Shown: positions 33,477 to 45,036 of the stretch, in pieces | Numbering within the stretch: position 1 is the first letter of the stretch | How the letters are laid out: the number at the start of each line of letters is the position of its first letter | Assembly: GCA_963691705.1 (NCBI GenBank) | Contig: OY829546.1 | Location: 33,140,040 to 33,204,039 of the forward strand | DNA length: 64,000 bases | Reading direction: 5' to 3' | Source: Viola odorata | Taxonomy: Eukaryota > Streptophyta > Magnoliopsida > Malpighiales > Violaceae | The notes under the pieces: generated by a model | Told to the model about the DNA's origin: nothing | The model's input: only the letters and a program-made list of their open reading frames with translations | Database searches by the model: none | Position numbers and translations under genes: made by a program

Positions 33477-34427
33477 TCACAAAAGGTTATGCGACCTATA
33501 TAAGCGATTTCGCTTGAATAGACTTGCCCTAAGCCCATTCGACTTACCCAAAAATTTATCATGAAGTTCACAAATGGCAGAATGATCAAAAAATATAAAT
33601 ATATATGGAATCTCAAATAACTTTGTGTTAGGGAAAATGGGATATACATCTCTCGATCTAGCTAATATGTCAAACCGCTTGCGCTTTCGCAAGTACCCTT
33701 CCAAGGTGTATGTTTTTATCTTCGAATTTTTCCTAGGGCCATTATTAAATAGATCATTTTTAAAAATAGAATCATAAAGTTTTATGATGTTCTTATACCC
33801 ATACAAATCAGACCTGAGGAAAGAAAGCCATACCATACCCTTTCGGCTAAGGGTTACCGAACTAGGCACCAAGTATGCGTAAGGTTCTTCCCATTTTCTT
33901 AACAGCAAAGTAAGAGGCTCCTCGTCTGCCCATACTCTCTTCTTTCCATGCTCATGAGGATAATTAACAATATAAGAGAAAATGGAGGGTTTAGGGTTAG
34001 AAAACTCAAGGTGCAATGGCCAAAAACTTAGGTTTTGGTAGCTTGCACCAAAACAGTTTTTGCTCACTTCTCTCCTTATGGCATATTCGCTCTTCTCTCC
34101 TTTTGTCTGGATGCCAACTAACACATGCTCTCTATTTTCACGTGGGTTTTTTTCTTCTCTTTCCCTCTTCCCATGCTCATTTTTTTCATAGGGGGTGTTT
34201 TTCCTCGCATCTCTTTTCCCATGCTCACTCTTTTCATGGGGGCTATTTTTATTTTCATCACTGAATCCCTCTTTCTTTTCACTCAACTCTCCTTTTTTTC
34301 TCTCAATATTTTTAGCACTCTCAAATTCGGCCAAAGCCTTCTCTAGTACTTTCAATTGACTGATGTGCTCAACAATTGCTACCGTAGTACCTTGCACTCT
34401 AGCAACACTACTACTCAAAGCGGTCAA
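33477..34427 (-). CDS. RT-3 linker plus unknown ORF (316 aa)
   Basis: Residues 1-45 (SQLKVLEKALAEFESAK) correspond to the protease-RT linker of the RT-6 group. Residues 46-115 contain several SEHGK or NEHGK repeats (NSPHEKSEHGKR), also seen twice in RT-6. After about residue 130 the frame has no similarity I recognise (blocks such as LRKWEEPYAYLVPSS and YTLEGYLRKRKRFD) and occupies the site of RT. Upstream, past one stop, the frame holds the Gag zinc knuckle CHTCTGRGHTSSQC, so gag and linker are joined by a deletion of the protease. The open length (about 200 codons) in a decayed element is notable. Confidence 0.45.
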   Translation of the reverse strand: MTALSSSVARVQGTTVAIVEHISQLKVLEKALAEFESAKNIERKKGELSEKKEGFSDENKNSPHEKSEHGKRDARKNTPYEKNEHGKREREEKNPRENREHVLVGIQTKGEKSEYAIRREVSKNCFGASYQNLSFWPLHLEFSNPKPSIFSYIVNYPHEHGKKRVWADEEPLTLLLRKWEEPYAYLVPSSVTLSRKGMVWLSFLRSDLYGYKNIIKLYDSIFKNDLFNNGPRKNSKIKTYTLEGYLRKRKRFDILARSRDVYPIFPNTKLFEIPYIFIFFDHSAICELHDKFLGKSNGLRASLFKRNRLYRSHNLL

Positions 34428-34800
34428 CTGACTATCATCGCTAGAAAGATATTATGGATGAGTAGTCTCGACATCATCAACTTGAATACTCTTCCTACTC
34501 TGGCTCATCTTGTCCGTCGTAACCTCACCACTGCCCTCAATGATCACTCTATTGGTGGGACATTGGCTAGAAGTGTGTCCTCGACCTGTGCATGTATGGC
34601 ATAAAATATCTCGCGTTCGCACACTAGTTGACGAAGTAATATTCGTGGGGGCCTTCCTTGACCTTGACGGTTGTAACCCTCGGTCTAATTCTACTCATGT
34701 TTACATCAAGGTGATTGTCATTCCTCCACTTGCGACTTTCACCATATAGCTCTTGTGATCGCCCATGCGTATCACAACACAGTAACCCTTACGCATCATA
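34428..34800 (-). pseudogene. gag: RT-3 gag remnant with CCHC zinc knuckle
   Basis: The minus strand encodes CHTCTGRGHTSSQC (CX2CX4HX4C), followed by NRVIIEGSGEV as in related Gags, then a stop and the linker ORF. Upstream are stops and a DEHYEAQG-like segment. The Gag core with its WWD block is missing. 34801-35104 holds nothing recognised. Confidence 0.7.
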
Positions 34801-35104
34801 AAATCATCGTGATCCTTGCGCCTCATAATGCTCATCATAGCGCCTTAAAGTTTGAAACCCACAGAACACTTCCAAAAATGCATCTTTTCGCTATTTTTCT
34901 CCTTTTGGTGCTGATCTGCAATAAAGATGTAAGTAAGGGTCAAATAGCAGAATCAAGCCTCCGAAAAGGCTAGAAAAGAGGATAAAATTATGCCCATGAA
35001 ACATGCTATCATCCAACCGAAACTCATTTTCTAAATCAACGTGGACATCCACGTCAGATTTCTTGTAAGTTAGATTTTCTTTTCTTTTCTTTTTTTAAAG
35101 ATAT

Positions 35105-36330
35105 TTTCGTTAGACTAAAGACTGGAGCATTCCTGACTCTTCCCTACACCTAGGGAAGAGGCTGTACTGATTTTAACCAGAGGTTGATGTCATGTGTTCA
35201 CAAGATGGGTTTTTTTGTTAGGAGGCGCGAAAATAAAAAGAAGCTGCGTGGAAGGAATCTGCAGAAGTTGGAAGTCTGATAGGAATAGAAGACCAGCTCA
35301 ACAATTATTTCTATTTCGACTAGAACAACTAGTCTTATTCCAACTCAAACAATTATTCCCTTTTTAGATAATTTCTATTTTTAATTATGTTAAATAGTTT
35401 GGAACTTATTTAAGGTTGAGAACCAGCACCGAGATAAGGGTCTTGGATCCTGTTCTTGGCCATCATACACTCTTTTATTCTTTTATTTCATTTTTGGTTA
35501 ATTTTTATATTTTATAATCTGGTTGTTCTTTTTATGCGTTCTAGCTAAACTTTTAGTTCTTGGTAGAGATCGTAAGGTGCATAATTCATGTTGATGTGAG
35601 ATATAATTGTTCTTCATAAAAACTATTTTGTATTTCTTCTCTTTCTGGTTTAATGTCAATTTATTCTTGTTAGGCTTAAGTTTGATTACCCTAGATTTTA
35701 ATCTGGACAATAACAGTTAGTTCTAATAACCAGTGTTAGAAGAACGCAATAAACAACTAGTGGATTAAAGGCATAAGAGTTGTTGTTTGAAGCTAGAGGA
35801 AGAAAAGAATTAGGTTTATAGGGATAAGTGAACCGATCTCTAGGCTTAGGGAAGTCTCTCCCTGTTTTTATCAATTGACTAGTTAAATCCTATAAGTGAA
35901 CCTTAAGGTTTCTAGAAACTTAGGGTCTTTAATAGAGTGTCTCTTTAAGTGGCTTGATATAGGAGGAGAGTAGGAAGTCTAAGTGAACCTGATTTCTATA
36001 GCTTCCCTAAAAATTGGTTTTAAACATGTTTGCATCAATGATCAACAACATCGAATTATGACATTGGAAGATCTCTACTGAGAATTTTCATCCTACTGAA
36101 TTAAACCTCATCAATCTTTGTCTCATGACTGCTTTGTTAATTTTTAGTTTAATTTATTTTGCTTCTTAAACCCCCCCCCCCCCCACCTAATTGTTTTGTT
36201 CTATACAGTCATAACAAGAAAACTAAGATTAATCCGACTGTCCCTGAGGATCGAACCTCTTACCATTATTTGCAATCTTTTGTAGTTAATGTTAAGTTGT
36301 ATTTATTTTTTACGGATTCAACACCCATCA
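35105..36330 (+). repeat. RT-4 left LTR (5'-truncated)
   Basis: It ends ACACCCATCA. It contains a C14 run (36171-36184). The first part, equivalent to 47330-47500, is missing. Confidence 0.8.
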
Positions 36331-36335
36331 AATTT

Positions 36336-36353
36336 TGGCATCGTTGCCGGGGA
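36336..36353 (+). promoter_or_regulatory. RT-4 primer binding site (tRNA-Asp type)
   Basis: TGGCATCGTTGCCGGGGA matches the Athila site TGGCGCCGTTGCCGGGGA at all but two positions. Confidence 0.85.
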
Positions 36354-36384
36354 CACGGTGTATTAATTTTTATTTTCTTTGTTC

Positions 36385-36888
36385 ATGACCAATTTCAATT
36401 CTTTTTCTCAATCAACCTTTATTCCTCAATACTTTGATGTAGGTAACTTTGGCGAAGGATTCATGACCGGCTATGTAGGATATCATGGTCCGCCACAGTG
36501 GGGATATGAGTCATATCATGACCCATACACATATACTCCTTATCCCACTTGGTGGAACCAATAAAGTTTTGGTAATGGAGTGCAATCGGTGCTTGATTGT
36601 CAATGTTTCCAGCCTCCACAACTTAGACAAGAAACTACTATTTTTGAAGATTTTATGACAACGATTATTCAATTTATGCAGAAAATAGAGGAGCGTATAG
36701 CAAATTTAGGGGAGCAAATAGGAGAACTTGCCTCCGTAACATTACATGAGCAGGAAAATCAGGGATGCATACCTTCAAAGTTCAAACTCAATATGGAGTC
36801 TAATGCTAGCATTGTCACTTTATCGAGTAACACGAATCTGCCTGAGTGCCCTGACTCTTCCCTAGACCTAGGGAAGAGTATTCCATAA
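36385..36888 (+). pseudogene. RT-4 short ORF (about 167 codons, one stop)
   Basis: The ATG at 36385 begins MTNFNSFSQ; the first part is rich in Tyr, Gly and Trp (PPQWGYESYHDPYTY). A TAA at 36562-36564 interrupts. The second part has a helical stretch (FMQKIEERIANLGEQIGEL) with heptad character. It sits where gag starts in Athila-like elements, shortly after the primer site, and could be a reduced Gag N-terminus. No zinc knuckle or Gag core is present. A further frame at 37055-37300 is not recognised. Confidence 0.4.
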
Positions 36889-37429
36889 CAGAAACATGCC
36901 TAGACAGGGAGACAAAACTCATTGTCCAACCAGACCAGTTGGATCGATCCAGGATCATCCTAAAACTTCACTAGAGTAAGAGATGAAAGTTCTGGACACT
37001 CGTTATAGCATCGAGCCATAGGAGAATGCAAGGAAGATAGGGAAAGAGATCGAAGTGGTTGAGAATCCACAAATGGTTGTGTGTAAAAAGGAAGTTCCAA
37101 AAGTATTTAATTATATCGATCTTTTTATTGAATTACCCTTCACTCACAACCAATCTTTTCTATTTATTCTGCAAGAACCCAAATTAGAATTTAAATCATG
37201 TCATGGTTACCTGAAGATTGCTTTGCTAGAGGACCATGCACTACATGGGATCAATCTTATCAAACTATGTGCATGGAAAGCATTTAGTATAATTGGTTGA
37301 CGAAGTGATGCTCAGAAAGTCAAGCCTACGACTATAAACAAGGACTCTTCATGGGACATAACCCATGTATTCAGGCAACTTCAAAACAAAAGCCACCTTC
37401 TCCCAAAGACTTAGGGAGGAGGAGGATGT

Positions 37430-38557
37430 TGATACAACCCAAGCCCATAACCCGACCAAAGCCACACATAGACACGCCACGAGGAGCAAGGACGTCGTGA
37501 TCAGCCTTCTCATGACGGCGCTTAGGACCGAAGAAGGAAACGTGAAGGCCTCGACCCAATAGAGCCTATATGTCCACGCCAACGACTCGACTCGCAGCCT
37601 CACACCCGAGTTCGAGTCCACGCCAAGCGCCAAGGCCGCACCCGCAACCAGTGCTTCGGCATCGCTCGCACCCAGCGCCTTGGCCTCGGCATCGCGCACA
37701 CCTAGCATCTCAGCCTCGCACGCACCCAGCGCATCGGCATCTCACGCATCCAGCGCATCGGCCACGCGCACACCCAGCGCATCGGCATCTCACGTACCCA
37801 GCGCCTCGGCCTCGCACGCACCCTGCGCCTCGACATCACTCGCGCCTAGCATCGTGGCCTCGTCAAAGCTCAGCGCCTCGGCCTCGCCAAAGCTCAGCGC
37901 CATGGCCTCGCCAAGGCCCAGCACCTCGGCCTCGCCAAAGCCCAGCGCCAAGGCCACATCCGCAACCGCGCCCTGTCACTCGACCAAGCCCATTACCAGT
38001 CACACGCTCAAGCGAGCCCGCGTGTCCCATGAGTGAACACCCTTTGTCCAAGGGTGATTTGGGTCTTTTCCCTTTGTAAATATATTTCCTATAAATAGAA
38101 GGACTTAGCCTTCTTTTATAGTTGCTTTTGATTTGTGAGTTTTCCTCTAATGCCTTAAGCCCATAGTCTACCTCTAGGGTTCCTAGAACCGTAGCCTATC
38201 TTCTTTTTCAAGCTCGCCGACGTGATCATCCTTCATTGATGATAAGGTTGGCCTTGATTTAGAAATCGTTAGTTGTTTGTAATAAGAAGGTTGCTTGTCC
38301 TTTGTTGCCAAGAGGGTTTCCTCCAAACTTCTATGTTTGAAAGCCATTGTTAATATATAAAGCTCCTTCCTTTTTTCCTTTAAAATATTCCATTTCCTCC
38401 ATAATAACCATTTATATATTCCGCTACAACTCCTTTACAAAACCATCCATCCGAATGTCCATTCAAACCACCATCGCCTAAGCCAACCGTGCGCGAGACT
38501 AGGTCCGACTCCATCCGAAGCGACGCCAAGGCCTCCCAAGGCACTTGGGCCTTATCA
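37430..38557 (+). repeat. RT-5 left LTR
   Basis: TG...CA, with TATA box CTATAAATAG at 38089-38098. 37630-37970 is a GC-rich minisatellite of about 24 bp (variants of 'acccagcgcatcggcatctc'). Long ORFs over it on both strands (for example 37570-38079) are artefacts. Confidence 0.9.
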
Positions 38558-38559
38558 TG

Positions 38560-38571
38560 TGGTAGCGGAGC
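38560..38571 (+). promoter_or_regulatory. RT-5 primer binding site
   Basis: TGGTAGCGGAGC, initiator tRNA-Met type, two bases after the LTR. The leader to 39678 is non-coding, with A-rich tracts near 39125-39195 and a pyrimidine tract ending in TAG just before gag. Confidence 0.82.
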
Positions 38572-39678
38572 ACCAGCTGTCTCTAGGTTGCATTTCCTTC
38601 ATTCCCAAGGTACTCTCACGGTCCAAAAGCGTCTCCTTGTCATTTCGGTCATTTTGGATGATTTGGGTATTGTTGATGTTCTTGAGCTTTTTGCTTGTTT
38701 GATCCGTCTAAAAACATCTTTGATTAATTGTGTTGTGTTTGTTGTGGATTAAATCTGATTTCCATCATCTCTTTCATTCACAAACGTGTTGGTGTTCTTG
38801 GCATTTGATTGCACTCCATAAAACTTGAGCCAAGTGTCAAAGCGGTCCCAAGAGTACGGTTTGTCCTATTGTGTGAGTCATTGTGTGAGTCACCCATAGC
38901 ATGTGTTGAGGCCGGCAACCTTCAACCCTAAAACTTGCTACACACCCTAGGAAAATATCTATAACCGTATCTCCTTATCACCAATCATTGATACACACAC
39001 TCATCATCACTAAAGCTCTTATCACTTATGCAAACACCTCTTATCACTGCCACTTATCATATTGCACTACAAGTCTTGCATCATTAGTCATTACTTGTCA
39101 TACATCTTGGAGCTCTCTTGCACTAAAAAAAAAATAGAATTCAAAAAAAAAAAGAATTCAAAACAAAAGAAAAGAATTCAAAAAAATAAAAATACAATTG
39201 AGTCAAAGCAAGGGACTTGAGATAGTAAGCAAGACCGAAGCTTGTGTGAAGTTTGCATTTGAGCATGAATCATTTTAACAATTGATCTTGAGAAACTTTT
39301 GTTTTTCCTTTCTTCTTTTAATTTCCTTTTGTTTTCTTGAGTAGTTTGTGCTAGCTTTCTTTTGTGTCGTTGGTTTGTCCTTCTTGTTTCTCACATTATT
39401 TCTACTCTAAGTCTATTTGTTGCGCACCATTACAACATTCGTGCACCACATTAGGCTTTCCGTGCCTTCTTTGCTTGCCTTGTTTTCCTTGTGTCTCCCG
39501 TGCTTTCTTTGTCTTAGAGTCGAGTTGGACTAAGGGCTAGGATTTGAGAGGAAAATAGAGTGGCGTGAGTTGGGGAGAACATTAGAGAGAAGAGTGAAAC
39601 ACGAGAGCAAAACACGAGAGGGAGGGAACTAACCTTTTTATATACATCTACTTGCGTTTGTTACTTTTGTAGGTACCA

Positions 39679-41817
39679 TTGAGGATGTATCCTAGCCACC
39701 ATTCTGAAGGAGACTCCACCGAGTCTACAAACATGGGAAGGCTTGAGGGGAAGGAACCCGAAGGGGGAGCCGAGTCAAGCCCGGCCTTGACAGACCTCGC
39801 TGCTCAAATGGCCGAGCAGTGGGCGCGCCAAGCACAAACCAATCGAGACATACTCGAGGCGATTGCAGCGCTCACACCAAAACCTACTCCCACACAAAAT
39901 CCCCACTAAGAACCCCCGACCCAACCATCACCTAAAGGACCACACAAACAACCTTTCACCCACTATCACCAAAGGACCCGACCTAATAATCCAAATGATG
40001 TGGACTACTACGGGTTCAACCCTTGCGTGGAAGATGGGGAAGAGGAGGCCGAAGGAAGCTGCCCAAGTGAGGGGGAAGGAATCCCAAGGGGGCCTCCCGT
40101 GACTAGGCCACAGCCGCACCACTCAGCGCCACCACAATACAACCCATACACCGCACCCTACACCACACCCCACCGAGGACCTAGACACCACCTAAACACC
40201 GCACTACATCCCGAGCCTAGACACTACCTAGACACCACACAAAATCTCACCCGAAACACCTATCACTGATCCGACAACTACGTCCCTCGTGGGAGAGCAC
40301 CGAGGGGGATTCATGAGAGGCCTCTGCCGAACCAACCACCTCCTTTTGACCCACGGAGGAATAGGGGAGCACAAAGGTACATTCCCGGAGGACCTCCGCA
40401 AGAGCCACCGGGGCATGATGACTATGAGGAGAGGTATGAGGATCGGGCCTATAGGCCATATGAGGAGCGGGTGGACAACAAAAACAACATTAAGATGTCC
40501 TTGCCTCAATTCGAAGGAAAGAACGATCCCGAGGCTTACTTTGAATGGGAGAACAAGATGGAGAGGGTCTTTGCTTGCTACAACTACTCTGAAGAGAAGA
40601 AGGTCAAGTTGGCCGTAGTTGAGTTCACGAGAATGGCCATCCATTGGTGGGATCGCATAGAGACGAATAGGAGATTTGAGAGGAGGGCACCCATGGCCGA
40701 TTGGGATGAGCTACTGTTTGAGATGAGGCGCCGATTTGTTCCGCCTTACTACTTGAGAGACTTGCACCGATGCCTTCAACGCCTAAGTCAAGGGTCAAAG
40801 AGCGTTAGTGAGTATTATCATGAGTTGTTGACTTGCCTAATGAGAGTGGACATCCGCGAGGAGATAGAGGCCACCATGGCTCGATTCTTGGCCGGACTAC
40901 ACAAGGAGATTGTGGATCATCTTGACTTCCACACCTACTCAACGCTAGATGAAATGTTCCATTTGGCACTCAAGGTCGAAAGACAAGTAAGCACTAAACT
41001 GAGAAACCATCACTTGACTACTTTAACTCCTACTCCTTCTACTACCTTCAAGAGGCCTTGGTAAAACCCTAGCAAGGCGCTCGTGACCACACCAAACACC
41101 ACCCGCGCCTATACACCTAGACCAAACACCCTACCACAGAGACCCCTACCAAACACCAACCCACCTAACCTACCCGTGAGGACCCACACTAGAGAAATCA
41201 CTTGTTTCAAGTGTGGAGGGAAGGGCCACATGAGGGCCGAATGCCCTAATAGGACCATAATGGTGATGCGAGACAATGGAGAAATGGTAAGCGAAGAGGA
41301 AGGGGAAGAAGAGATTCGACCTAAGGAATTTTGGGGAAATGAAGAGGCCACAAGTGAGGAAAGTGAGGAGTTTTTCCAAGTTGAGGTGCCACAATGCCTA
41401 GTTGTGAGGCGAAGCTTGAGCCTAAAAGGGAGGGAAGATAATGCTTCCATTGCCCAAAGAGAGAACTTGTTCCATACAAGAGGGACGACCAATGGGATGG
41501 TGATGTCCATTATTATTGACAACGGGAGTTATGCGGATGTGGCAAGCACTCTCCTAGTACACTCGCTCAGCCTTACCACCGCAAGGCACCCTCACCCGTA
41601 TGTCTTGAATTGGTTCAATCATGGCAATACGGTGAAGGTGCAAAAGCAAGTCCATATCTCCTTCAACATTGGCGGCTACAAGGATAAGCGCCTATGTGAT
41701 GTGGCTCCTATGCACTCGAGCCACTTGCTCCTAGGGCGTCCGTAGCAATATTACCGAAGGGCCATACATGATGGCTGTAGGAACTCTTACAAGCTAGAGC
41801 ATGATGGCCGCAAGTTC
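39679..41817 (+). pseudogene. gag-pro: RT-5 gag and protease, with four stops in one frame
   Basis: The frame begins at the ATG near 39685 (MYPSHHSEG). TAA 39907, TGA 40267, TAA 41062 and TAG 41743 interrupt an otherwise continuous frame. The Gag core FEGKNDPEAYFEWENK is at about 40510, with AIHWWDR and RRRFVPPYY after it. The zinc knuckle CFKCGGKGHMRAEC is at 41202-41243. The protease region has IIDNGSYADVAS near 41512 and ends LLLGRP-stop-QYYRRAIHDG where RT-1 and RT-6 have Trp. All four stops fit single C-to-T or G-to-A changes. The Gag is clearly related to RT-1. Confidence 0.9.
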
Positions 41818-42113
41818 TTGATTCCGCCCCTACCACCAAGCCAAGTTTATGAGGATCAACTCAAGCTTGAGAAGGCTTGCACCACATTTGAGGTCTCTGC
41901 TTCACTTCAAAGGAAGAAAGGGAGTGATTGGAGTAGAGAGAAGAAAGTGAGTGGGGATCAAAGGGAAAATAGCGGGCATGAAAACAAAGAGCATGTGCCG
42001 AGAGAAGAAAGTAAGGAGAGTGGAGTGAAAAGGGAGAAATGAGTGGGAAAACCAAGCTTGAAAAGAGTAAGTAAGCTAGTGAGGCCTTTACAGAGGCAAA
42101 GGTAGAGAGAAAA

Positions 42114-44360
42114 GTGAACTTGATGGTCAAGGGGAAGGACATTAGGCATGTGCTAATCATGCGCAAACCATGCATCTTAATTCACTTTAAACCTTTTGTT
42201 TTGAATGCTACTAATGCTAACCTTGCTTTGCCCGAGATGTTGTCTCCTCTTTTGCTAGACTTTAAGGATGTCTTCCCGAATGAGATCCCCGAAGGACTAC
42301 TACCCATAAGGGGCATTGAGCACAAGATCGACTTTGTACCCGGCCCAACCTTGCCCAATAGGCCGGCCTACCATTGCAACCCGAAGGAGACCCAAGAGTT
42401 GCAAGATCAAATCGATGGATTGATGGCCAAGGGTTTCATCCGAGAAAGTCTCTCCCCTTGTGCCGTACCGGTCATCCTTGTGCCCAAGAAGGATGGAAGT
42501 TGGAGAATGTGCATGGATTGTCGCGCCATCAATAAAATAACACTAAAATATTCTCATCCAATCCCTCGCTTAGATGACATGTTAAATGAGTTGTGTGATG
42601 CTAAAATGTTTTCCAAAATTGACCTAGTAAGTTGTTACCATCAAATCAAGATGAATGATGGTGACCAATGGAAAACGGCTTTTAAAACTAAGTTCAAATT
42701 ATATGAGTGGCTTGTGATGCCTTTCGGCCTCACTAATGCGCCTAGTACTTTCATGCGATTGATGAACCATGTTTTGAGGCCTTTCATAGGTCATTTTGTT
42801 GTGGTATACTTTGATGAAATTTTAGTCTATAACACTTCACCACAAGCACACTTAGATCATTTGCATCAAGTGTTTCTAACCCTTCGTGAGCACAAGCTAT
42901 TTGTCAAACTCTCTAAGTGTGAATTTTACTTGGAAGAGGTCTATTTCCTTGGTTTTATTGTAGGATCCGAGGGACTCAAGGTAGATAGCAAAAAGGTGAG
43001 AGCCATCACTGAATGGCCCACGCACACCATTGTAGGCGAGATCCGCTCCTTCTATGGACTCGCCGGGTTCTATTGCCAATTCGTCAAGGACTTCTCAACG
43101 ATTGTGACACCCCTTAATGAGCTCACTAAGAAGGAGGTGCCTTTCATGTGGAGGGAGGAGCAAGAGCTAGCCTTCAACACCCTTAAGGCTAGTCTCTCTT
43201 CTAGTCCCGTGCTCATCTTTCCTAACTTCGAGAAGACCTTTGAGGTAGAATGCGATGCGAGTGGCTTGGGAATTTGCGCCGTGTTAGTGCAAGACAAGCG
43301 ACCCGTGGCCTTCTTTAGAGAGAAGTTGAAAGTGGCCCAACTCAATTACTGTACATATGACAAGGAGTTGTATGCATTGGTAAGGGCCTTGACCGTATGG
43401 GAGCACTACTTGGTGCCGAAGGAGTTTGTGGTGCATACAGACCACCTTAGTCTAAAATACTTGAAGGGGCAAGGCAAGCTCAACAAAAGACATGCCGCAT
43501 GGATGGAGTTTATTGAGAGATTCTCCTACCATATCAAGTACCTCAAGGGAAAGGAAAATATGGTGGCGGATGCGCTATCACGAAGGTACACACTTCTTAC
43601 ATCCTTACACTCACGACTCTTAGGATTCACTCATATCACCTCTCTATATGCCAATGATGTGGACTTTCATGACATGTTCCTTGCTTGCGGTAATGGTTTA
43701 TGTGAGCATTATGTATTGCATGATGAATTCCTTTTCCGCAAGGGTAAATTATGCATTCCCATGTGTAGTACTCGAGAGTTGCTTGTGAGAGAGGCACACG
43801 GGGGGGGGGGGGGGGGGGAGGGATTAATGGGTCACTTTGGTAGGGACAAGACTCTAGCCACGCTTAAAGAGCATTTTTATTGGCCCAAAATGAAAAAGTT
43901 AGTGTCTCGCATTGTTAGCACTTGCATTGCATGTAATCGGGCTAAAACTATGAGCATTGACCATGGGCGTTACATGCCTCTCCCCGTAGCTTCCCATCCT
44001 TGGTGTGATGTGTCGATGGATTTTGTGTTAGGTCTCCCGCACACTAAGCATGGTAAGGATGCCCTATTTGTTGTGGTTGGTAGGTTTTCTAAAATGGCTC
44101 ACTTCATCCCATGTCATTCCACTAGTGATGCTTCGCATGTTGCTACTATATTTTTTTGTGAAATTGTGAGACTCCATGGCATGCCACGCACCATAGTAAG
44201 CGATAGGGATAGTAAGTTCCTTGCACATTTTTGGCGTGTGTTGTGGGCTAAGTTAGGAACTAAGCTCCTCTTCTCTACCTCTTACCATCCCCAAATGGAT
44301 CGGCAAACCGAGGTAGTCAATAGGACGCTCGGCACTTTGTTGAGCATCATGATTAAATAA
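42114..44360 (+). pseudogene. pol: RT-5 reverse transcriptase, RNase H and integrase (748 codons open)
   Basis: RT covers about residues 75-280 ([30 protein letters not shown]). The catalytic box reads YFDEILVY instead of YFDDILVY, so one metal-binding Asp is Glu. RNase H follows ([41 protein letters not shown]), with all acidic residues present. Integrase has the HHCC zinc region (around [10 protein letters not shown] and CIACNRAK), D in MDFVLGLP, D in VSDRDSKF and E in [11 protein letters not shown]19 run inserts extra Gly before LMGHFG without loss of frame. The frame ends at TAA 44358; the remainder lies downstream. It is offset from gag-pro by a frameshift near 42050-42110. Confidence 0.93.
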
Positions 44361-44400
44361 AACCCCAAAGCATGGGAGGATTGCATTCCATTCATAGAAT

Positions 44401-45036
44401 TTGTTTACAACCGCACCATGCATTCTTCTACACATTTCTCTCCGTTTGAGCTTGTCTATGGGTTCAATCCTCTTACCCCCCATAGACCTGCTACCCATTC
44501 CTTTGACCGCATGTGCTAGCCTAGATGGAGAAGCAAAAGTGGATATGGTAAGTAAGATGCACACGGTAGCCAAGGACCACATTGAAGCCCTCAACGCCAA
44601 GCTCATCAAGAAACGAGACTTCGGGCGCCGCATCCGATCCTTCGAGGTGGGCGAGTTGGTTTGGGTCCACATGACAAAGGAACGCCAAGCGGGTAAGCTA
44701 AGCCAACACAGCGATGGACTCTTTTTCATCTTGGAGAAAATCAGTGACAACGCCTGTGTTCTTGACATTCCTTCTTCATATGGAAACACTAATCACTCCA
44801 TTAATATTAATGATCTTTCACCTTTTTTTGAAGGTGATGAAAATGAAGAGCTAGGAGGGAGCGACGGTGTGGATCCGAGGATGAATCCTTACGAAGGGGG
44901 AGGGGATGATACAGTCCAAGCCCATGACCCAACCGAAGCCACACATAGACACGCCGCAAGGAGCAAGGACGTCGTGATCAGCCTTCTCATCAAGGCACTT
45001 AGGACCGAAGAAGGCAATGTGAAGGCCTCAACCTAA
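44401..45036 (+). pseudogene. RT-5 integrase C-terminus and LTR-encoded tail
   Basis: It continues integrase after a stop (44358) and a one-base shift near 44480 (FNPLTP block). It contains the GPY-like region (FEVGELVWVHMTKERQ, LDIPSSYGN) and ends with an acidic stretch, then MNPYEGGGDD across the purine tract and about 40 codons in the LTR, to a stop at 45034. No chromodomain is visible. Confidence 0.82.
44893..44906 (+). promoter_or_regulatory. RT-5 polypurine tract
   Basis: GAAGGGGGAGGGGA abuts the right LTR and is almost identical to the RT-1 tract. Confidence 0.85.

Larger units (their letters stand above)
31647..34800 (-). mobile_element. RT-3: truncated, pol-less gypsy-type element on the minus strand
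   Basis: Read on the minus strand: a gag remnant with CCHC knuckle (34600-34580), a protease-RT linker, an unrecognised ORF, more unknown sequence, a polyprotein tail (DLRANLSEEEG), a purine tract and a 3' LTR (32456 down to 31647). The 5' LTR and most of gag are missing. Protease, RT, RNase H and integrase are absent. The linker resembles that of RT-6 (repeated SEHG units). Confidence 0.72.

Noticed and set aside
37570..38079. 169-codon ORF rich in His, Pro, Ala (and its antisense and overlapping frames)
   Set aside because: It lies entirely in the RT-5 LTR minisatellite; open frames on both strands follow from the GC-rich 24-bp periodicity. The same happens at 45047-45574.
44401..45036. 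Chromodomain after the RT-5 integrase
   Set aside because: I looked for one in the integrase C-termini of RT-5 and RT-6; the sequence passes from the GPY-like region to an acidic tail with no aromatic cage residues in the usual spacing.
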